Shown one piece after another: positions 36,451 through 46,445 of a stretch of DNA of 64,000 nt (the stretch's first letter is position 1; the number at the start of each line of letters is the position of its first letter). The position numbers and the translations under genes are program-made. The DNA comes from Polynucleobacter sp. HIN5. GTDB lineage: Bacteria; Pseudomonadota; Gammaproteobacteria; Burkholderiales; Burkholderiaceae. The stretch lies in assembly GCF_030297555.1 (NCBI RefSeq), contig NZ_AP028136.1:496001-560000 (forward strand), in the 5' to 3' direction. The notes beneath the pieces were generated by a model. It saw nothing but the letters and a program-made list of their open reading frames with translations, was not told where the DNA came from and did not search any database.

Positions 36451-36615
36451 TTACCTATAAGTAATTGAATAAATTGATTTAATTTATTTGTTGAATCAAA
36501 GTCATTTTTGCCATTATTGATAAGTTACTTTCTAAACTCTTGTATAAGACATAAGAGTTTTGGCTTATCAGGCCCTCGTCGATATCTATTTTTATCGTGA
36601 ATGAAGGAGAGCAAT

Positions 36616-37914
36616 ATGGTGACTCGTAAAGCAGAAGCAGCAATTATTCAGAAAGATTGGGATACCAATCCACGTTGGCAAGGGGTAAAGCGTGGCTACA
36701 CCGCAGAAGATGTCGTTCGTCTTCGTGGTTCTGTTCGCCCGGAGTACACCTTGGCGAAACAGGGTGCCGAGAAATTATGGAATTTAGTGAATAACGAAGC
36801 CTATGTAAATTGCTTGGGGGCATTGACCGGTGGTCAAGCCATGCAGCAAGTGAAGGCAGGCGTTAAAGCAATCTATTTGTCAGGCTGGCAAGTAGCTGCT
36901 GATAACAATACCTATGCAGCAATGTATCCTGATCAATCCCTCTATCCAGTGGATTCAGTACCTAAGGTGGTTGAGCGGATTAATAATACCTTTGAGCGCG
37001 CAGACCAAATTCAGTGGTCTAAAGGAATCAATCCAGGCGATCCTGGCTACATCGATTACTTTGCACCAATCGTTGCCGATGCTGAAGCAGGCTTTGGTGG
37101 GGTTCTGAATGCTTACGAATTAAGTAAGGCATTAATTAAAAATGGCGCAGCCGGCGTGCACTTTGAAGATCAATTGTCATCCGTTAAAAAATGCGGACAT
37201 TTAGGTGGCAAGGTACTATTGCCGACTCAAGAGTCTGTGCAAAAATTAATTGCTGCTCGCTTAGCTGCTGATGTCATGGGTGTGCCAACCATAATTTTGG
37301 CGAGAACTGATGCTGAGGCTGCTGACCTATTAACCTCGGATTACGATGAAAACGATAAACCGTTCTTAACAGGCGAGAGAACCCCTGAAGGTTTCTATAA
37401 AACTCGCAAAGGTCTAGGACAGGCGATTTCTCGTGGTTTGGCGTATGCAGAATATGCCGATATGGTCTGGTGTGAGACTGGTACTCCGGATTTGGATTTT
37501 GCGAAGAAGTTTGCTGAAGCCATTCGTGAGAAGTTCCCCGGAAAAATGTTGGCCTACAACTGCTCGCCGTCCTTTAACTGGAAGAAGAACTTAGACGATG
37601 CAACGATTGCTAAGTTCCAGCGCGAGTTAGGTGCGATGGGTTATAAGTACCAGTTCATCACCTTGGCCGGTATCCACTCGATGTGGTACAACATGTATGA
37701 CCTTTCACAAGACTACGTCAAGCGCGGTATGACAGCCTATGTTGAGAAGGTTCAAGAGCCAGAGTTTGCAGCGCGCGATCGGGGCTATACCTTTGTTTCC
37801 CATCAGCAAGAGGTTGGTACTGGCTACTTCGATGACGTTACGACCGTGATTCAAGGGGGTAAATCATCGGTAACTGCCTTGACTGGATCGACCGAAGAAG
37901 AGCAATTTCATTAA
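36616..37914 (+). CDS. aceA: Isocitrate lyase
   Basis: Glyoxylate-shunt enzyme splitting isocitrate into glyoxylate and succinate, needed for growth on acetate and C2 units from fatty acids or PHA. The catalytic loop [12 protein letters not shown] (near residue 193) is intact, as are [11 protein letters not shown] and the C-terminal [13 protein letters not shown]. 432 residues. I chose ATG 36616 because AAGGAGA lies five bases upstream; the frame start at 36601 is inside that ribosome site. Malate synthase is not nearby. The long AT-rich upstream region with direct repeats suggests regulated expression. Confidence 0.96.
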   Translation: MVTRKAEAAIIQKDWDTNPRWQGVKRGYTAEDVVRLRGSVRPEYTLAKQGAEKLWNLVNNEAYVNCLGALTGGQAMQQVKAGVKAIYLSGWQVAADNNTYAAMYPDQSLYPVDSVPKVVERINNTFERADQIQWSKGINPGDPGYIDYFAPIVADAEAGFGGVLNAYELSKALIKNGAAGVHFEDQLSSVKKCGHLGGKVLLPTQESVQKLIAARLAADVMGVPTIILARTDAEAADLLTSDYDENDKPFLTGERTPEGFYKTRKGLGQAISRGLAYAEYADMVWCETGTPDLDFAKKFAEAIREKFPGKMLAYNCSPSFNWKKNLDDATIAKFQRELGAMGYKYQFITLAGIHSMWYNMYDLSQDYVKRGMTAYVEKVQEPEFAARDRGYTFVSHQQEVGTGYFDDVTTVIQGGKSSVTALTGSTEEEQFH

Positions 37915-37953
37915 TCATTTATCCGCCTAATCGGCGGCTAATGCAGTTATGGC

Positions 37954-38001
37954 AGGCGCCTGAAGCATCCCAAAAGGGTGACTTAGGCGCCTTTCTGTTT
38001 T
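37954..38001 (+). terminator. Intrinsic terminator after aceA
   Basis: Long imperfect hairpin: AGGCGCC ... CATCCC-AAAA-GGGTG ... GGCGCCT, followed by TTCTGTTTT. A smaller hairpin CCGCC-TAATC-GGCGG (near 37923-37937) precedes it. The run of T overlaps the -10 region of the next gene. Confidence 0.8.
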
Positions 38002-38006
38002 ACAGT
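38001..38006 (+). promoter_or_regulatory. Candidate -10 of HIT-gene promoter
   Basis: TACAGT ends seven bases before the ATG at 38014, with no Shine-Dalgarno between. It follows the aceA terminator directly, so the HIT gene needs its own start. Confidence 0.4.
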
Positions 38007-38013
38007 AGTAACT

Positions 38014-38442
38014 ATGAATCATTGCATTCTTTGCCAAGACGAGGGCGGACATCTAGTGTGGCGCGGCGATGATGCGCGCGTTGTTCTGGTTGATGATCCC
38101 AATTTGCCTGGCTTTTGTCGAGTGATTTGGAATCGACATGTTGCTGAGATGAGTGAGTTATCTCGAGTTGAGCGTGAAATCTTGCTAGCCTTAGTCGATG
38201 TAGTTGAGTTTGCCGTCCGCCGCGTCATGCGGCCCCAAAAAATAAACTTAGCATCATTGGGTAATCAAGTCCCGCATCTTCATTGGCATGTGATTCCCCG
38301 TTTTGCCGATGACCCATACTTTCCAGATTCAATTTGGTCGCCAAGACAACGCGATACGGCTGACACTGTGCTGAAGTCGCGACGTGAGCTTGCTAAGGGG
38401 ATACCCGAGGCGATCCGATCCGGTATTGCCGACTTAGCTTAA
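38014..38442 (+). CDS. HIT-family nucleotide hydrolase/transferase
   Basis: Histidine-triad protein; these hydrolyse or transfer nucleotides from phosphoramidates and dinucleoside phosphates. The triad HLHWHVIPRF is near residue 90, with conserved SLGNQVPH before it. An N-terminal CILCQDEGG resembles the zinc-binding start of many HIT proteins. 142 residues. Exact substrate unknown. Convergent with the methyltransferase gene, overlapping nine bases. Confidence 0.88.
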   Translation: MNHCILCQDEGGHLVWRGDDARVVLVDDPNLPGFCRVIWNRHVAEMSELSRVEREILLALVDVVEFAVRRVMRPQKINLASLGNQVPHLHWHVIPRFADDPYFPDSIWSPRQRDTADTVLKSRRELAKGIPEAIRSGIADLA

Positions 38443-39144
38443 GCGTTGATAGGCCCGGGCTTGATGAAAACCGTGGGCATCCAGTAAAGCTTCCTGATGA
38501 AAGCCTGCTTGGCGAGCAAGCGATTGATATTCAGAGGGACTCAAAGGAAAGTCATTGCCTCGCACATGCTCAGCAATACGGGTGCGCTCGATGGAGTTGA
38601 TCGCCACCCAGTCCTTTTCAACCATGAATAAATATTGATCGAGATAATTATTTCGACTTTGCCCATCATTACGCATCACATCGATCAACACAAACGACCC
38701 TGAGTGTTTTAAGACCCGAAAGCATTCTTTAAAAAGAGCCAATTTGGATTGATCGGTCAAATGATGAATGGCATAACTTGAAAATACCAGATCAAGTGTT
38801 CTGCCTGGTATTTGCCCAAGTTGCTCGAGCATATCCAAGCAATTTAATTCCAATTGCGAGGACCAGGGCGCCAAATTAGCTTTAGCAAGCTGCAGTGCTG
38901 GTTGGGATAGATCGCATGCTATGTAGCGTGAGATTTGATTATTCTTAAAAAGTGCTTGACTGAGCGAGGCGTCTCCACAACCAAGATCTACTAGAGACAG
39001 TGGTTGATCAATTGATTGAATTAGCTGTTGACTTGCATGAACTAATTCGTGATGAAACATGTAGTTATGCTCAAGTAGTTTTTGATAGGTTGCCCAATTG
39101 GAACGAAATAAAGTAATTGGGTCGGATTCGGCTGCCTGATTCAT
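38434..39144 (-). CDS. SAM-dependent class I methyltransferase
   Basis: 236 residues with a Rossmann-like methyltransferase core. Motif I is LVDLGCGDASLSQALF (near residue 56), an acidic residue follows in ACDLSQPALQLA, and the YAIHHLTDQSK region is like motif IV/post-I. No substrate-specific signature is recognised. It is eight bases downstream of the DUF1841 gene on the same strand and ends the nth-rsxB transcript. Confidence 0.82.
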   Translation of the reverse strand: MNQAAESDPITLFRSNWATYQKLLEHNYMFHHELVHASQQLIQSIDQPLSLVDLGCGDASLSQALFKNNQISRYIACDLSQPALQLAKANLAPWSSQLELNCLDMLEQLGQIPGRTLDLVFSSYAIHHLTDQSKLALFKECFRVLKHSGSFVLIDVMRNDGQSRNNYLDQYLFMVEKDWVAINSIERTRIAEHVRGNDFPLSPSEYQSLARQAGFHQEALLDAHGFHQARAYQRLS

Positions 39145-39152
39145 TGCGTAAG

Positions 39153-39581
39153 CTAGATTAATTTTCGGATGGAATCAATGTATGCTACCGCATCTAAAGC
39201 TTGACCGTTACGCTGCGATTCCCAAAGCGCACGCCCTAAGCATTCCATGATTTGATGCTGGGCTTCATGCTCTGAATCTAATTTACGACTAAGTTGCTCA
39301 GCGACTAATTTAATTCCTGGGGGCTGATCAATTGAAATTTGCTCACTAATCGATAGGTGCATGGATAAATGCAAAAAAGGGTTGGTTTGCCCTTGTTCGG
39401 GCGTGAATTCATGAGAGAGCACTTCGTTGCTTGTCAAAATAGCGTGATACTCAGGGTGAAGCTTGATCCATGAGCAGGCCATCATCTCAAGGGGCGTTAA
39501 TACACCCCCGGTTAACTGTTTTTGCCACGCTCCGCAAAAAAATTGTCGAACCTCATCACGACTTGGGTTGAACAGTGCCAC
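39153..39581 (-). CDS. DUF1841 family protein
   Basis: 142-residue protein recognised by ALFNPSRDEVRQFFCGAWQK at the N-terminus and LHPEYHAIL / NPFLHLSMHLSISEQ further on, the conserved blocks of DUF1841. Function unknown; the family is mostly betaproteobacterial. I chose the GTG start at 39581, placing FNPSRD at the N-terminus as in relatives and with AAGGA seven bases upstream. It overlaps the end of nth by 26 bases. The longer frame to 39680 is inside nth. Confidence 0.82.
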   Translation of the reverse strand: MALFNPSRDEVRQFFCGAWQKQLTGGVLTPLEMMACSWIKLHPEYHAILTSNEVLSHEFTPEQGQTNPFLHLSMHLSISEQISIDQPPGIKLVAEQLSRKLDSEHEAQHQIMECLGRALWESQRNGQALDAVAYIDSIRKLI

Positions 39582-40224
39582 GTATTTTTCCTTGATTGGT
39601 TTTATATCGATAGGAGCATAAAGGCTCGACGATGCACTGCGCACATTCCGGATTGCGAGCTTTGCATACATAGCGGCCATGCAAAATCAGCCAATGATGG
39701 GCATCCATGAGGTAGTCCTTGGGGATGCGTTTCATGAGTTTGTTTTCAACTTCAAGGACATTGTTACCAGGGGCAAGACCTGTGCGATTCGATACTCGGA
39801 AAATATGGGTATCCACTGCAATTGTTGGTTCGCCAAATGCCGTATTGAGGATGACATTGGCAGTTTTGCGTCCAACGCCAGGAAGTGCCTCAAGGTCAGA
39901 TCGGTTTCTGGGCACTTCACCGCCATGGCGCTCAAGTAAGATTTGGCAGGTCTCCTGCAAATGTTTGCCTTTTGTTCGATACAGTCCAATATGTTGAATG
40001 TAAGGACGCACCCCTTCTTCACCAAGCGCCAGGATGGCTTTGGGAGTATTGGCGACTGCGAACAACTGGCGAGTTCCCTTATTCACCGACACATCGGTTG
40101 CTTGCGCAGATAGTAAGACCGCAGTTAATAGTTCGAACGGTGAGCTGTATTCGAGTTCGGTAGTCGGCTTGGGATTATTTGCCTTCAATTGCTCAAAAAA
40201 GGCAATGCGCTGCTCCAGATTCAT
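39556..40224 (-). CDS. nth: Endonuclease III
   Basis: DNA glycosylase/AP lyase for oxidised pyrimidines in base excision repair. The helix-hairpin-helix LPGVGRKTANVIL holds the catalytic lysine (near residue 120), the catalytic aspartate is in AVDTHIFRVSNRTG (near 138), and the [4Fe-4S] loop is C-x6-C-x2-C-x5-C in CKARNPECAQCIVEPLC (near 187). 222 residues, standard with a short tail. It overlaps the ferredoxin gene by four bases; the nth-rsxB pairing is common in proteobacteria. Confidence 0.95.
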   Translation of the reverse strand: MNLEQRIAFFEQLKANNPKPTTELEYSSPFELLTAVLLSAQATDVSVNKGTRQLFAVANTPKAILALGEEGVRPYIQHIGLYRTKGKHLQETCQILLERHGGEVPRNRSDLEALPGVGRKTANVILNTAFGEPTIAVDTHIFRVSNRTGLAPGNNVLEVENKLMKRIPKDYLMDAHHWLILHGRYVCKARNPECAQCIVEPLCSYRYKTNQGKIRGTVQPKS

Positions 40225-40901
40225 GATGTTGATGAGCCCGATTGCTTGACTCGCGCAATCGCTGCAGCAATAATCGCTCGTTTTCGTTCGATTTCATCGA
40301 GTTGCGCTTGGCTTGTGGCTTGATTCTGATCCAATGCGGCCAATTTCGCTTTGGCTTTAGTGGCCAATCGCTCCTGTTGGTCATGCTCCTCACGTTCCAA
40401 TCGATTTAAATGCGACTCATAGCGAGCTCTCGCAAGATCGGCTTGGGCGGGTGACCAGGCATTCCAGCCGGTCTGCTTACCCGTTACATTCAGCATGTGA
40501 ATGCAATCCACTGGGCAGGGGGCAACGCATAAATCACAGCCGGTACACCACTCAGGAAGAACGGTATGCATTTGTTTTGACGCGCCAACGATCGCATCGA
40601 CCGGGCATGCCTGGATACACAGCGTGCAGCCAATGCAGGCTTGCGGATCAATCCAAGCGACTGGACGTGGCCGTTCAACTCCGCACTCTGGATCAATCGT
40701 GCGAGTTTCTTCATTTAATCGGTAATTCAGGATTTGGCTAAGACGAATGATTCCTTGTACACCGCCCGGGGGGCAGCGATTAGGTTTCTCGCCCTCAGCG
40801 AGCGCCTCTGCGTAACCGCGGCAATCGGGATAGCCGCACTTAGTACACTGTGTTTGCGGAAGTGCGTCTTCGAGTAGGTCGGCCAGCTTGGGTGAGGGCA
40901 T
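40221..40901 (-). CDS. rsxB: RsxB/RnfB-type ferredoxin
   Basis: Electron-transfer iron-sulfur protein. The N-terminal Fe-S domain has C-x2-C-x4-C (TKCGYPDCRGY, near residue 20) plus a fourth cysteine in RCPPGG; two [4Fe-4S] ferredoxin motifs follow (CIGCTLCIQACPVDAI and CTGCDLCVAPCPVDCI, about residues 91-140). A charged, coiled-coil-like tail rich in Arg, Glu and Gln ends the 226-residue chain. No N-terminal membrane helix, unlike full-length RnfB, and no other rsx/rnf genes are nearby, so its partner is unclear. Confidence 0.85.
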   Translation of the reverse strand: MPSPKLADLLEDALPQTQCTKCGYPDCRGYAEALAEGEKPNRCPPGGVQGIIRLSQILNYRLNEETRTIDPECGVERPRPVAWIDPQACIGCTLCIQACPVDAIVGASKQMHTVLPEWCTGCDLCVAPCPVDCIHMLNVTGKQTGWNAWSPAQADLARARYESHLNRLEREEHDQQERLATKAKAKLAALDQNQATSQAQLDEIERKRAIIAAAIARVKQSGSSTS

Positions 40902-40922
40902 GGACTTTAAATCCGATGCAAT

Positions 40923-42194
40923 TTAATTCGCGTCTTGATTGCTGGGGTTCGATGAGTGGTGAGCGCGAATAAATTGTTGGATACGAGGATAGACCTTATT
41001 ACGCCAGCGACTTCCAGAAAAAATACCGTAATGTCCAGCACCGCTCACTTCGTAATGCTCTTTCCTCGACTCCTCGATTCCCTTACATAATTTATGGGCC
41101 GCACGCGTTTGACCGCTCCCCGAAATATCATCCATCTCGCCCTCAATCGTGAGCAAGGCAGATCTTTGAATATCTTGCGGCTTAACGAGCTCACTACGAA
41201 TCATCCAAGTCCCATTGGGTAGCGCATAGTCTTTGAAGACGGTACGAATAGTATCTAAATAATAGTGGGCATCCATATCTAGCACTGCGTTGTATTCATC
41301 ATAAAAGCGGATATGGGCTTGTGCATCTTGTTCGTCGCCCCGAACCAAGTTTTGAAAATAATCCCAGTGGGATTGAAGATGATTACTTGGGTTCATAGCA
41401 ATAAAACCCATGTGCTGCAAGAACCCCGGATAAACTCGTCGTCCGACTCCGGGGTGGGGTGGAGGTACATTGTGAATCGTATTCGCCTCAAACCACTCAA
41501 TCGATTTACTCATCGCCAGAGAGTTCACCGCGGTTGGTGATTTACGGGCGTCAATTGGGCCGCCCATCATGACCAGAGAGCGGGGCGTGTTTTCACCACG
41601 CGAAGCCATCAGAGAGACGGCACCCAGTACTGGTACGGTTGGTTGGCACACCGATATCACATGCAAGTTTTCAGCGCCAATGTGGCGAATGAAATCTTCA
41701 ATGTATTGAACGTAATCATCTAAACTAAAGACACCCTGATCATTTGGAACCATCCGGGCATCGATCCAATCAGTAATGTAGACCTTATGATCTTGTAACA
41801 TGGTGCGGACGGTATCACGCAATAAGGTCGAGTGATGACCCGAGAGCGGGGCAACAATTAAAACGATCGGGTCTTGCTTCATCTTCGAGATGACTTCAAC
41901 ATCATCTGAAAAACGCTTAAAGCGCACCAAATTACAAAAGGGCTTGGCTAGAGCAGTCAGTTCTTGGACAACAACCTCTTTGCCGTGTGCTTTGACACAG
42001 CGAATTCCAAATTCGGGTTTTTTATAGTCTTTGCCAAGACGGTGTAACAGTTCATAACTCGCTGCTAGACGCTCAGCACCTGGCACCAAAGAGAGTGGGT
42101 TCGCGGGATTGACAAAAGTCTCAGCGGTCGTTTTTGCCCACTCCGTTAAGGGTTGCAATAATGCTTTTTGGAAATCGTAGATTTGATAAAGCAT
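40923..42194 (-). CDS. phaZ: Intracellular polyhydroxyalkanoate depolymerase
   Basis: Mobilises stored polyhydroxybutyrate granules. The alpha/beta-hydrolase core carries a cysteine in place of the usual serine at the nucleophile elbow (VISVCQPTVPVLGA, near residue 183), as in PhaZ1 of Ralstonia/Cupriavidus. The C-terminal histidine is in GAGHYGIFSGSRWR. 423 residues from ATG 42194, which has GGAGAG six bases upstream. No PHA synthase gene lies in this window. C2 units from PHA would feed aceA, which is encoded nearby, though not in the same operon. Confidence 0.92.
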   Translation of the reverse strand: MLYQIYDFQKALLQPLTEWAKTTAETFVNPANPLSLVPGAERLAASYELLHRLGKDYKKPEFGIRCVKAHGKEVVVQELTALAKPFCNLVRFKRFSDDVEVISKMKQDPIVLIVAPLSGHHSTLLRDTVRTMLQDHKVYITDWIDARMVPNDQGVFSLDDYVQYIEDFIRHIGAENLHVISVCQPTVPVLGAVSLMASRGENTPRSLVMMGGPIDARKSPTAVNSLAMSKSIEWFEANTIHNVPPPHPGVGRRVYPGFLQHMGFIAMNPSNHLQSHWDYFQNLVRGDEQDAQAHIRFYDEYNAVLDMDAHYYLDTIRTVFKDYALPNGTWMIRSELVKPQDIQRSALLTIEGEMDDISGSGQTRAAHKLCKGIEESRKEHYEVSGAGHYGIFSGSRWRNKVYPRIQQFIRAHHSSNPSNQDAN

Positions 42195-42222
42195 CGAATA
42201 CTCTCCAGAACCCGCAAAGATT

Positions 42223-43428
42223 CTATTTTGACATGAGAACCCGGGCAATGGCCTGAGCGACCCGATCTATATTTTTGGTATTTAGGGCGGCAACACAAAT
42301 TCGTCCTGTGGATAGGGCATAAATGCCATCCTGTTCTTGCAGTTTGGCGACTTGGTCAGAAGTCAACCCTGAGTAGGAGAACATTCCCCGCTGCGCCTCA
42401 ATAAATGAAAAGTCTTGCGATACACCAGCTGCTGCCAGCTTCCCTTTTAAACCCTGGCGCATGGATTTAATTCGATCGCGCATCTGGGCTAGCTCATCCT
42501 CCCACATTTGACGCAGTTTAGGAGAGTTGAGAACCGTCGCCACAATCGCAGCACCATGGGTTGGCGGGTTTGAGTAATTGGTTCGAATCACACGTTTGAG
42601 TTGAGAAAGTACGCGGGTGGATTCCTCTTTGCTTTGTGTCACGATAGACAGGGCGCCAACGCGCTCACCATATAAAGAGAAGGATTTGGAGAAAGAGCTT
42701 GATACAAAGAACGACATTCCTGAATCAGCAAACATGCGCACAGCAGCGCCATCTTCCTCAATGCCGTCTGCAAAACCTTGGTAGGCAATATCAAGAAATG
42801 GAATTAGCTGTTTTTGTTGGCAAATCGAAATAATGGTTTGCCATTGATCTTTGGTGAGATCTGCCCCCGTTGGATTGTGGCAGCACGCGTGCAGGATGAC
42901 TAGGGTTTTCGCAGGAAAAGACTCGAGCGACTTCACCATGCCATCAAAGTCTACGCCCCGTGTTTTTGGGTCAAAGTAGGTGTATTCCAAAACGTCGTAT
43001 CCGGCAGCCTCAAAAATACCGCGATGGTTTTCCCAGCTTGGGGAGCTAATTGCTGCTTTTGCAGTAGGTTCAAGACGTTTTACAAAATCTCCACCGACGC
43101 GGAGGGCCCCGGTGCCACCAAGGCACTCTGCAGTGACCACTCGCCCAGCCTGAATCAATGCCGAGTCTTTGCCAAAAAGTAAGTTCTGGACTGCTGAGTT
43201 GTAGGGATTGGGTCCTTCAATCGGAATGTAGGCGCGCGGCGCTTCTTTGGCAACGACTTCTTTCTCGGCCTCAAGGACAGCGCGTAATAGTGGAACTTTG
43301 CCTTCATCGGTGTAGTAAACCCCCACCCCTAAATTAACTTTGTTTGGTCTTTGGTCGGCGTTATAAGCCTCGGTCAGGCCAAAAATTGGATCTTTGGGAG
43401 CAAGCTGGACGGAAGAAAACAGATTCAT
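42223..43428 (-). CDS. tyrB: Aromatic-amino-acid / aspartate aminotransferase
   Basis: Class I fold PLP aminotransferase of the TyrB/AspC group. Landmarks: KVNLGVGVYYTDEGKVPLL (near residue 30), HACCHNPTGADL (near 183) and the PLP lysine in SSSFSKSFSLYGERVG (near 246). 401 residues. Substrate preference between aspartate and aromatic amino acids cannot be read from the sequence, so the symbol is tentative. It is 28 bases upstream of phaZ. A -10-like GATATT (43435-43440) ends six bases before its ATG. Confidence 0.88.
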   Translation of the reverse strand: MNLFSSVQLAPKDPIFGLTEAYNADQRPNKVNLGVGVYYTDEGKVPLLRAVLEAEKEVVAKEAPRAYIPIEGPNPYNSAVQNLLFGKDSALIQAGRVVTAECLGGTGALRVGGDFVKRLEPTAKAAISSPSWENHRGIFEAAGYDVLEYTYFDPKTRGVDFDGMVKSLESFPAKTLVILHACCHNPTGADLTKDQWQTIISICQQKQLIPFLDIAYQGFADGIEEDGAAVRMFADSGMSFFVSSSFSKSFSLYGERVGALSIVTQSKEESTRVLSQLKRVIRTNYSNPPTHGAAIVATVLNSPKLRQMWEDELAQMRDRIKSMRQGLKGKLAAAGVSQDFSFIEAQRGMFSYSGLTSDQVAKLQEQDGIYALSTGRICVAALNTKNIDRVAQAIARVLMSK

Positions 43429-43549
43429 GGTGGAAATATCGATTAGTTGTTGTAAATCAGGCCCTTAGAGGCGGTTGGTGTAAATGGAATAAAAACGGCA
43501 AAATTGAAAATTATTTATAAATTGCTAGATAGTTCATCCCTAGCCGTAA

Positions 43550-45724
43550 ATGATAGCCGAGATGCCAAAGCTCACCCCAAAATCAACCAGCAAAAAAAAG
43601 AATCTAGATACAGTCGTTTTTACCGATTCGACTGGAGTTGCAGAGGATATTGCTCTAAAGATTGAGCAGGCAGCGACTCTCGATGAGTCGAAGTTTGTTT
43701 CTTTTCCCAATTCACCATATCAACTCTATCAACCATTTCCTCCGGCCGGTGATCAACCGGCTGCGATTGATCAGTTGTGCGAAGGACTCGAGGATGGATT
43801 GTTATTTCAAACTCTGTTGGGGGTTACGGGTTCGGGCAAAACGTTCACGATGGCCAATGTCATTGCGAGGATGGGGCGACCGGCGATTATCTTTGCACCC
43901 AATAAAACACTTGCAGCACAGTTGTACTCTGAGTTTCGGGAATTTTTCCCCAGAAATGCGGTTGAATATTTTGTGAGTTATTACGACTACTATCAGCCCG
44001 AAGCCTACGTTCCTCAGCGCGACTTATTTATCGAAAAAGACTCATCGATTAATGAGCATATTGAGCAGATGCGTTTATCCGCTACGAAAAGTTTATTAGA
44101 ACGTCGAGATGTGGTGATCGTGGCTACCGTATCGGCCATTTATGGCATTGGTAATCCAGGCGATTATCACAGCATGGTCTTGACCTTACGTCCTGGTGAT
44201 AAATTAAGTCAACGGGATATTGTGACGCGACTCATTTCAATGCAGTATGAGCGCAATGAAATGGACTTTCAGCGAGGCATTTTTCGGGTCCGCGGCGATA
44301 CGATCGATATTTTCCCAGCAGAGCATAACGAGCTGGCGATTCGGGTTGAGCTATTTGATGACCAGGTTGAATCACTCCATTTCTTTGACCCCTTAACCGG
44401 AAAGATTAAGCAGAAATTACCCCGTTTTACGGTCTATCCAAGTTCGCATTATGTGACCCCAAGAGAAACGGTTTTAAAAGCCATTGAAACCATTAAAGCC
44501 GAGTTACGGGAACGCTTAGATGAGTTTGTCAAAGGCAATAAATTAGTCGAGGCGCAGCGTTTAGAGCAGCGTACCCGATTTGACCTTGAGATGCTCGCGG
44601 AACTTGGGTTTTGCAAAGGGATTGAAAACTATTCACGTCATTTATCAGGTGCGAAACCGGGTGAAGCGCCACCGACTTTAGTCGATTATCTGCCTGATGA
44701 CGCACTGATGTTCTTGGATGAGAGCCATGTTTTGATTGGGCAGCTCAATGGGATGTACAACGGGGACCGCTCTCGCAAGCACACCTTGGTGGAGTACGGC
44801 TTTCGTTTGCCATCAGCAATGGATAATCGCCCACTGAAATTTCCAGAATTTGAGACCAAGATGCGTCAAGCAATTTTTGTCTCAGCAACCCCAGCCGATT
44901 ATGAAAATCAAAAAACGGGCCAAGTCGTTGAGCAAGTCGTGCGTCCCACAGGTCTGGTCGATCCTGAAATTGAGGTTCTACCTGCCAGCTCTCAGGTGGA
45001 TGATTTACTGGGTCAAATTCATGAGCGTGTGAAAGCGGGTGAGCGTGTGTTAGTCACAGTGCTTACTAAGCGCATGGCCGAGCAATTAACAGAATATTTG
45101 GCTGATAACGGCGTCAAAGTACGCTATGTTCACTCGGATATTGATACGGTCGAGCGTGTCGAAATTATTCGTGATTTACGTTTAGGTGTTTTCGATGTAT
45201 TAGTAGGTATCAATTTATTGCGCGAGGGTCTTGATATCCCCGAGGTATCGCTTGTCGCAATCTTGGATGCGGATAAAGAGGGATTTTTACGAGCAGAGCG
45301 GAGTTTGATTCAGACCATTGGAAGAGCGGCGCGAAATGTTCATGGCAAAGCGATTTTGTATGCCGACAAAATAACGGACTCGATGAAAAGAGCGATGGGG
45401 GAAACTGAGCGTCGCAGAAATAAGCAAATTGCGTTTAACTTGAAGCATGGTATTAAGCCGAAAGGGGTACAAAAACGGATTAAAGACATTATTGATGGCG
45501 TCTACGATGTTCAAGAAAAGCGCGTAGAGTTGCAAGTTGCTCAGCGTAAGGCGCAATACGAGATGATGAGTGAGCGTGAGTTGGCAAATGAGATTAGCCG
45601 CCTTGAGAAGCAAATGATGGCTGAGGCTAAAAATCTCGAGTTTGAGAAGGCTGCCGCGACTCGAGACCAGATTGCTAAAATTAAAGAGTTGGCATTCGGT
45701 GCGCTGGCAAAAGATTCAATATAA
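43550..45724 (+). CDS. uvrB: UvrABC excinuclease subunit B
   Basis: DNA-helicase-like damage-verification subunit of nucleotide excision repair. Walker A is GVTGSGKT (near residue 90), the beta-hairpin region [12 protein letters not shown] (near 145), helicase motifs VSATPADYE and QTIGRAARN, and a C-terminal UVR motif (near 690) that binds UvrC. Length 724 against about 673 in E. coli: residues 1-50 are a Lys/Ser/Thr-rich extension before [16 protein letters not shown] at 43562 is an alternative start. No SOS box was found upstream. Confidence 0.95.
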   Translation: MIAEMPKLTPKSTSKKKNLDTVVFTDSTGVAEDIALKIEQAATLDESKFVSFPNSPYQLYQPFPPAGDQPAAIDQLCEGLEDGLLFQTLLGVTGSGKTFTMANVIARMGRPAIIFAPNKTLAAQLYSEFREFFPRNAVEYFVSYYDYYQPEAYVPQRDLFIEKDSSINEHIEQMRLSATKSLLERRDVVIVATVSAIYGIGNPGDYHSMVLTLRPGDKLSQRDIVTRLISMQYERNEMDFQRGIFRVRGDTIDIFPAEHNELAIRVELFDDQVESLHFFDPLTGKIKQKLPRFTVYPSSHYVTPRETVLKAIETIKAELRERLDEFVKGNKLVEAQRLEQRTRFDLEMLAELGFCKGIENYSRHLSGAKPGEAPPTLVDYLPDDALMFLDESHVLIGQLNGMYNGDRSRKHTLVEYGFRLPSAMDNRPLKFPEFETKMRQAIFVSATPADYENQKTGQVVEQVVRPTGLVDPEIEVLPASSQVDDLLGQIHERVKAGERVLVTVLTKRMAEQLTEYLADNGVKVRYVHSDIDTVERVEIIRDLRLGVFDVLVGINLLREGLDIPEVSLVAILDADKEGFLRAERSLIQTIGRAARNVHGKAILYADKITDSMKRAMGETERRRNKQIAFNLKHGIKPKGVQKRIKDIIDGVYDVQEKRVELQVAQRKAQYEMMSERELANEISRLEKQMMAEAKNLEFEKAAATRDQIAKIKELAFGALAKDSI

Positions 45725-45799
45725 ATCAAGCGCTTACCCTTTCATATCCCCACATGACCCCTATGGCTTATTCCTGATAAAAATACTCGGGAATATGTT

Positions 45800-45824
45800 A
45801 TACTTGACCAGAATTGTCAGGTAT
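45800..45824. promoter_or_regulatory. IscR-binding site (type 1) at the isc promoter
   Basis: 25-bp site starting ATACTTGAC, with six central bases and ending TTGTCAGGTAT, a close match to the type 1 IscR consensus. It overlaps a -10-like TATACT (45799-45804). The iscR ATG is 50 bases downstream. It implies repression of the operon by [2Fe-2S]-IscR, as in E. coli. Confidence 0.75.
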
Positions 45825-45873
45825 TACCCCTCTGGCAATGGCTGTCCATATCAACCCACAACCAAGGTGATTT

Positions 45874-46443
45874 ATGAGACTTACTACTAAAGGTCGTTTT
45901 GCTGTAACCGCGATGATTGATTTAGCCCTGCGTGAAGCGCATGGCCCCGTAACCCTTGCTGGAATTAGTCAGCGCCAGAAGATTTCTCTGTCGTATTTGG
46001 AGCAACTCTTTGGAAAATTGCGTCGCTTCAACATTGTTGAAAGCACACGCGGTCCAGGCGGAGGCTATACCTTAGCTCGTAAAGCCGAGGAGGTCAGTGT
46101 GGCCGACATTATTGTGGCTGTAGATGAGCCTTTAGATGCAACCCAGTGCGGTGGCAAGGGAAATTGCCATAGCGAGGAAGACACTCATAGTCGCTGTATG
46201 ACCCATGATTTATGGACCAATTTGAACGCCAAGATGGTTGAATATTTAGATTCAGTTACCTTACGCGATTTGGTGAAGCAGCAAGAAAGCCGCGGAGTGG
46301 TGATTGCTGATATGCGCGAGAAAAAAGTGCGTGTTGAGCCTGCGAAGTTGAAAAAGCCCGCAGTTACTGCAGTTGCTAAAAAAGAAGAGGCTCCTAAGCG
46401 GCCCTTAATTAATTCAGTATTCAATTTAGCAAGACAAGGTTAA
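45874..46443 (+). CDS. iscR: Iron-sulfur cluster regulator IscR
   Basis: Rrf2-family repressor that senses Fe-S status through a [2Fe-2S] cluster. The winged helix is [19 protein letters not shown] onward, with the recognition region [15 protein letters not shown] (near residue 37). Cluster cysteines are in [20 protein letters not shown] (three cysteines, near residues 92-109). Length 189; the C-terminal 40 residues form a Lys/Ala-rich tail. Ribosome site AAGGTG. It controls the operon it heads through the site at 45800-45824. Confidence 0.96.
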   Translation: MRLTTKGRFAVTAMIDLALREAHGPVTLAGISQRQKISLSYLEQLFGKLRRFNIVESTRGPGGGYTLARKAEEVSVADIIVAVDEPLDATQCGGKGNCHSEEDTHSRCMTHDLWTNLNAKMVEYLDSVTLRDLVKQQESRGVVIADMREKKVRVEPAKLKKPAVTAVAKKEEAPKRPLINSVFNLARQG

Positions 46444-46445
46444 GT

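Noticed and set aside
43429..43549. LexA box upstream of uvrB
   Set aside because: uvrB is SOS-controlled in many bacteria, but no CTG-N10-CAG palindrome occurs in the gap.
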